Assembly (NCBI GenBank): GCA_050744165.1
Contig: JBOGGN010000217.1
Span: forward strand, 1-7,320
Origin: JBOGGN01 sp050744165
Lineage (GTDB): Bacteria > Actinomycetota > Acidimicrobiia > Acidimicrobiales > Palsa-688
Direction: 5' to 3'
Length of the DNA: 7,320 nucleotides
Of this stretch, positions 6,269 through 7,320 are shown in pieces (position 1 is the stretch's first letter; every line of letters starts with the position of its first letter). Below the pieces are notes generated by a model that saw only the letters and a list, made by a program, of their open reading frames with translations, searched no databases and was not told the DNA's origin. Position numbers and translations under genes: made by a program.

Positions 6269-7205
6269 CGACGCCCTGCGGGTCGCGGCCGCCTGCGGCG
6301 GACATTCCAGGATCGAGCTCCGGTCGCAACCGGCCCAGCACCTCAAGGCCCAGCTGTTCGAGTCCCTCCGGCGCCAGTCCCATGGGCAACCGGCACTGTC
6401 CGGCGGGCAGGCCAAGAGCCCGCATCATGGCCTTGGCGGGGATCGGGTTCGGCGTTAGGTCACCGCTCTGCCACCGCCATGACTCGAGCAGCCGGGCGTT
6501 GATAGCCCGGGCGCGGTCGACGTCGCCCTTGAAAAAGGAGCTGACCAAGTCACCGATCTCGGGCCCCGCCCAGTGGGACGCCACGCTGACCACGCCCGCG
6601 GCCCCGACAGCCAGCAGGGGCAGCGTCATGGCATCGTCGCCCGAGTACAGGTCGAAGTCCACCGGCGCCTCGGCCACCAGGCGGGCCGACTCCGCCGGGT
6701 TGGCGGTGGCGTCCTTGACGCCGACGATGTTGGGCACTTCGCGGGCGAGGCGCACCAGGGTGTCGGTGGCCACCTTGCGGCCCGTGCGGACCGGGATGTC
6801 GTAGATCAGCACCGGCAGGTTCGACGCCTCCGCCACGGCCCGGAAGTGGCCGTCCAGCCCCGCTTGCGACGGCCGGTTGTAGTACGGAGTCACCGCAAGG
6901 ATCCCGGCCACCCCGACCTCGGCCGCCCGGCGCGTCAGCTCGACGCTGTGGGCGGTGTCGTTGGTGCCGCTCCCGGCGACGACCGGGACGGCGACGGCAG
7001 CCGCGACCGCATCCCACAGGGAGACCTTCTCGTCGTCGGACAGCACCGGGCTCTCGCCGGTGGTGCCCGCCAGCACCAGCCCTTGGCTCCCGTGGGCCAC
7101 GAGCCACCGAGCCAGGGTCACGGCGCCATCAACATCGAGCGCCCCGTCCGCGTCGAACGGGGTGACCATGGCGGTGAGCACCGCGCCGAAACGCCCCGGT
7201 CCCAT
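6261..7205 (-). CDS. dapA: 4-hydroxy-tetrahydrodipicolinate synthase
   Basis: This cytosolic (beta/alpha)8-barrel aldolase condenses pyruvate with aspartate semialdehyde, the first committed step to diaminopimelate and lysine. Its 314 residues compare with 292 in E. coli. All catalytic features are present: GTTGES (47-52, Thr48/Thr49 of the proton relay), VTPYYNRPSQ (105-114, with the relay tyrosine), YDIPVRTG (135-142, Tyr135 and substrate-binding Arg140), GVKDAT (162-167, Lys164 forms the Schiff base with pyruvate), and YSGDD (187-191). The extra length is mainly a C-terminal tail after about residue 297 that runs over the RNase J start. ATG 7203-7205 gives the normal N-terminus (FGAVLTAMVTPFD); upstream the frame stays open to the window edge but has no ATG, GTG or TTG, so this is the only possible start visible. 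A weak GGGTAGG lies 10 bases upstream. It is the first visible gene of the minus-strand cluster. Confidence 0.97.
   Translation of the reverse strand: MGPGRFGAVLTAMVTPFDADGALDVDGAVTLARWLVAHGSQGLVLAGTTGESPVLSDDEKVSLWDAVAAAVAVPVVAGSGTNDTAHSVELTRRAAEVGVAGILAVTPYYNRPSQAGLDGHFRAVAEASNLPVLIYDIPVRTGRKVATDTLVRLAREVPNIVGVKDATANPAESARLVAEAPVDFDLYSGDDAMTLPLLAVGAAGVVSVASHWAGPEIGDLVSSFFKGDVDRARAINARLLESWRWQSGDLTPNPIPAKAMMRALGLPAGQCRLPMGLAPEGLEQLGLEVLGRLRPELDPGMSAAGGRDPQGVVG
6266..6277 (-). promoter_or_regulatory. Ribosome binding site and TTG start of RNase J, inside the end of dapA
   Basis: On the minus strand AGGG (6277-6274) precedes TTG (6268-6266) by 5 bases, a fair Shine-Dalgarno spacing. The TTG overlaps the dapA stop codon (6263-6261) as TTGGCTGA. 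This supports TTG 6268 as the start over the longer open frame. Ribosomes ending dapA could re-initiate here. Confidence 0.55.
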
Positions 7206-7320
7206 GGGGGCAAAGCCTACCCGTCGGCCGGCGCCCCCCCCTGCATATTCAGTCCCCCACCGTGGCGCCGCCGGTCTCCCCTGCGCCGGCCCTACGTCCC
7301 CGGTGCGGCCGCCGCAGGTC
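7206..7320. other. Region upstream of dapA; possible end of another minus-strand gene
   Basis: These 115 bases contain no complete gene. A minus-strand frame open from the window edge ends at TGA 7249-7251 (23 codons, Arg/Gly-rich, ending GGATVGD, mostly G or C at third positions). It could be the 3' end of an upstream gene, but the residues match nothing I recognise and the open frame may be chance. An AT-rich pocket (GAATATGCA on the minus strand, about 7242-7250) is the only -10-like patch before dapA and has no matching -35. A run of eight C lies at 7234-7241. Confidence 0.25.

Noticed and set aside
6269..6415. 49-codon N-terminal extension of RNase J
   Set aside because: It lies wholly inside dapA, is rich in Cys/Trp/Arg unlike the family, and the normal RNase J N-terminus begins at TTG 6268.
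5201..6502. 433-codon open frame on the plus strand
   Set aside because: It is antisense to RNase J and the end of dapA, both with intact motifs. It is a GC-driven shadow frame.
7242..7250. -10 box for dapA
   Set aside because: GAATATGCA is AT-rich but matches at most 3 of 6 consensus positions, and no -35 lies at suitable distance.

Overview
The window is high-GC, densely packed bacterial chromosome. The gene order dapA, RNase J, ftsK, read on the minus strand, is a known actinobacterial arrangement; Mycobacterium tuberculosis has thyX-dapA-RNase J and then ftsK close by. The GC-rich codon use, GTG/TTG starts, Shine-Dalgarno-poor starts and actinobacterial look of the proteins agree with an actinobacterium. 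An uncultured Acidimicrobiia-like lineage is plausible, but the sequence alone does not settle the class.

Layout: at the left edge (1-701, plus strand) lies the 3' part of a sigma-70 family RNA polymerase sigma factor; its beginning is outside the window. It converges on a minus-strand cluster, and a strong 17-bp hairpin (762-799) between the two probably terminates transcription from both sides. The minus-strand cluster, in transcription order from right to left, is dapA (4-hydroxy-tetrahydrodipicolinate synthase), RNase J (start overlapping the dapA stop by 8 bases), ftsK (DNA translocase, 69 bp further on) and thrB (homoserine kinase, about 100 bp after ftsK).

How the genes fit together: DapA commits aspartate semialdehyde to diaminopimelate and lysine, supplying the peptidoglycan cross-linking residue. 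ThrB acts on the competing threonine branch. RNase J handles mRNA decay and rRNA processing. FtsK pumps the chromosome terminus through the closing septum. The cluster therefore mixes aspartate-family metabolism, RNA turnover and cell division, as is common in housekeeping actinobacterial loci.

No phage, transposon, CRISPR, tRNA, rRNA or defence system is visible, and I see no previously undescribed system. Two points deserve a second look. First, an in-frame array of seven 15-bp repeats encodes an acidic (T/P)(E/G)LDD pentapeptide tract inside an enlarged loop of the FtsK motor, between Walker A and Walker B. Second, the sigma factor has changes at positions equivalent to residues of E. coli sigma-70 that read the -10 and -35 elements.
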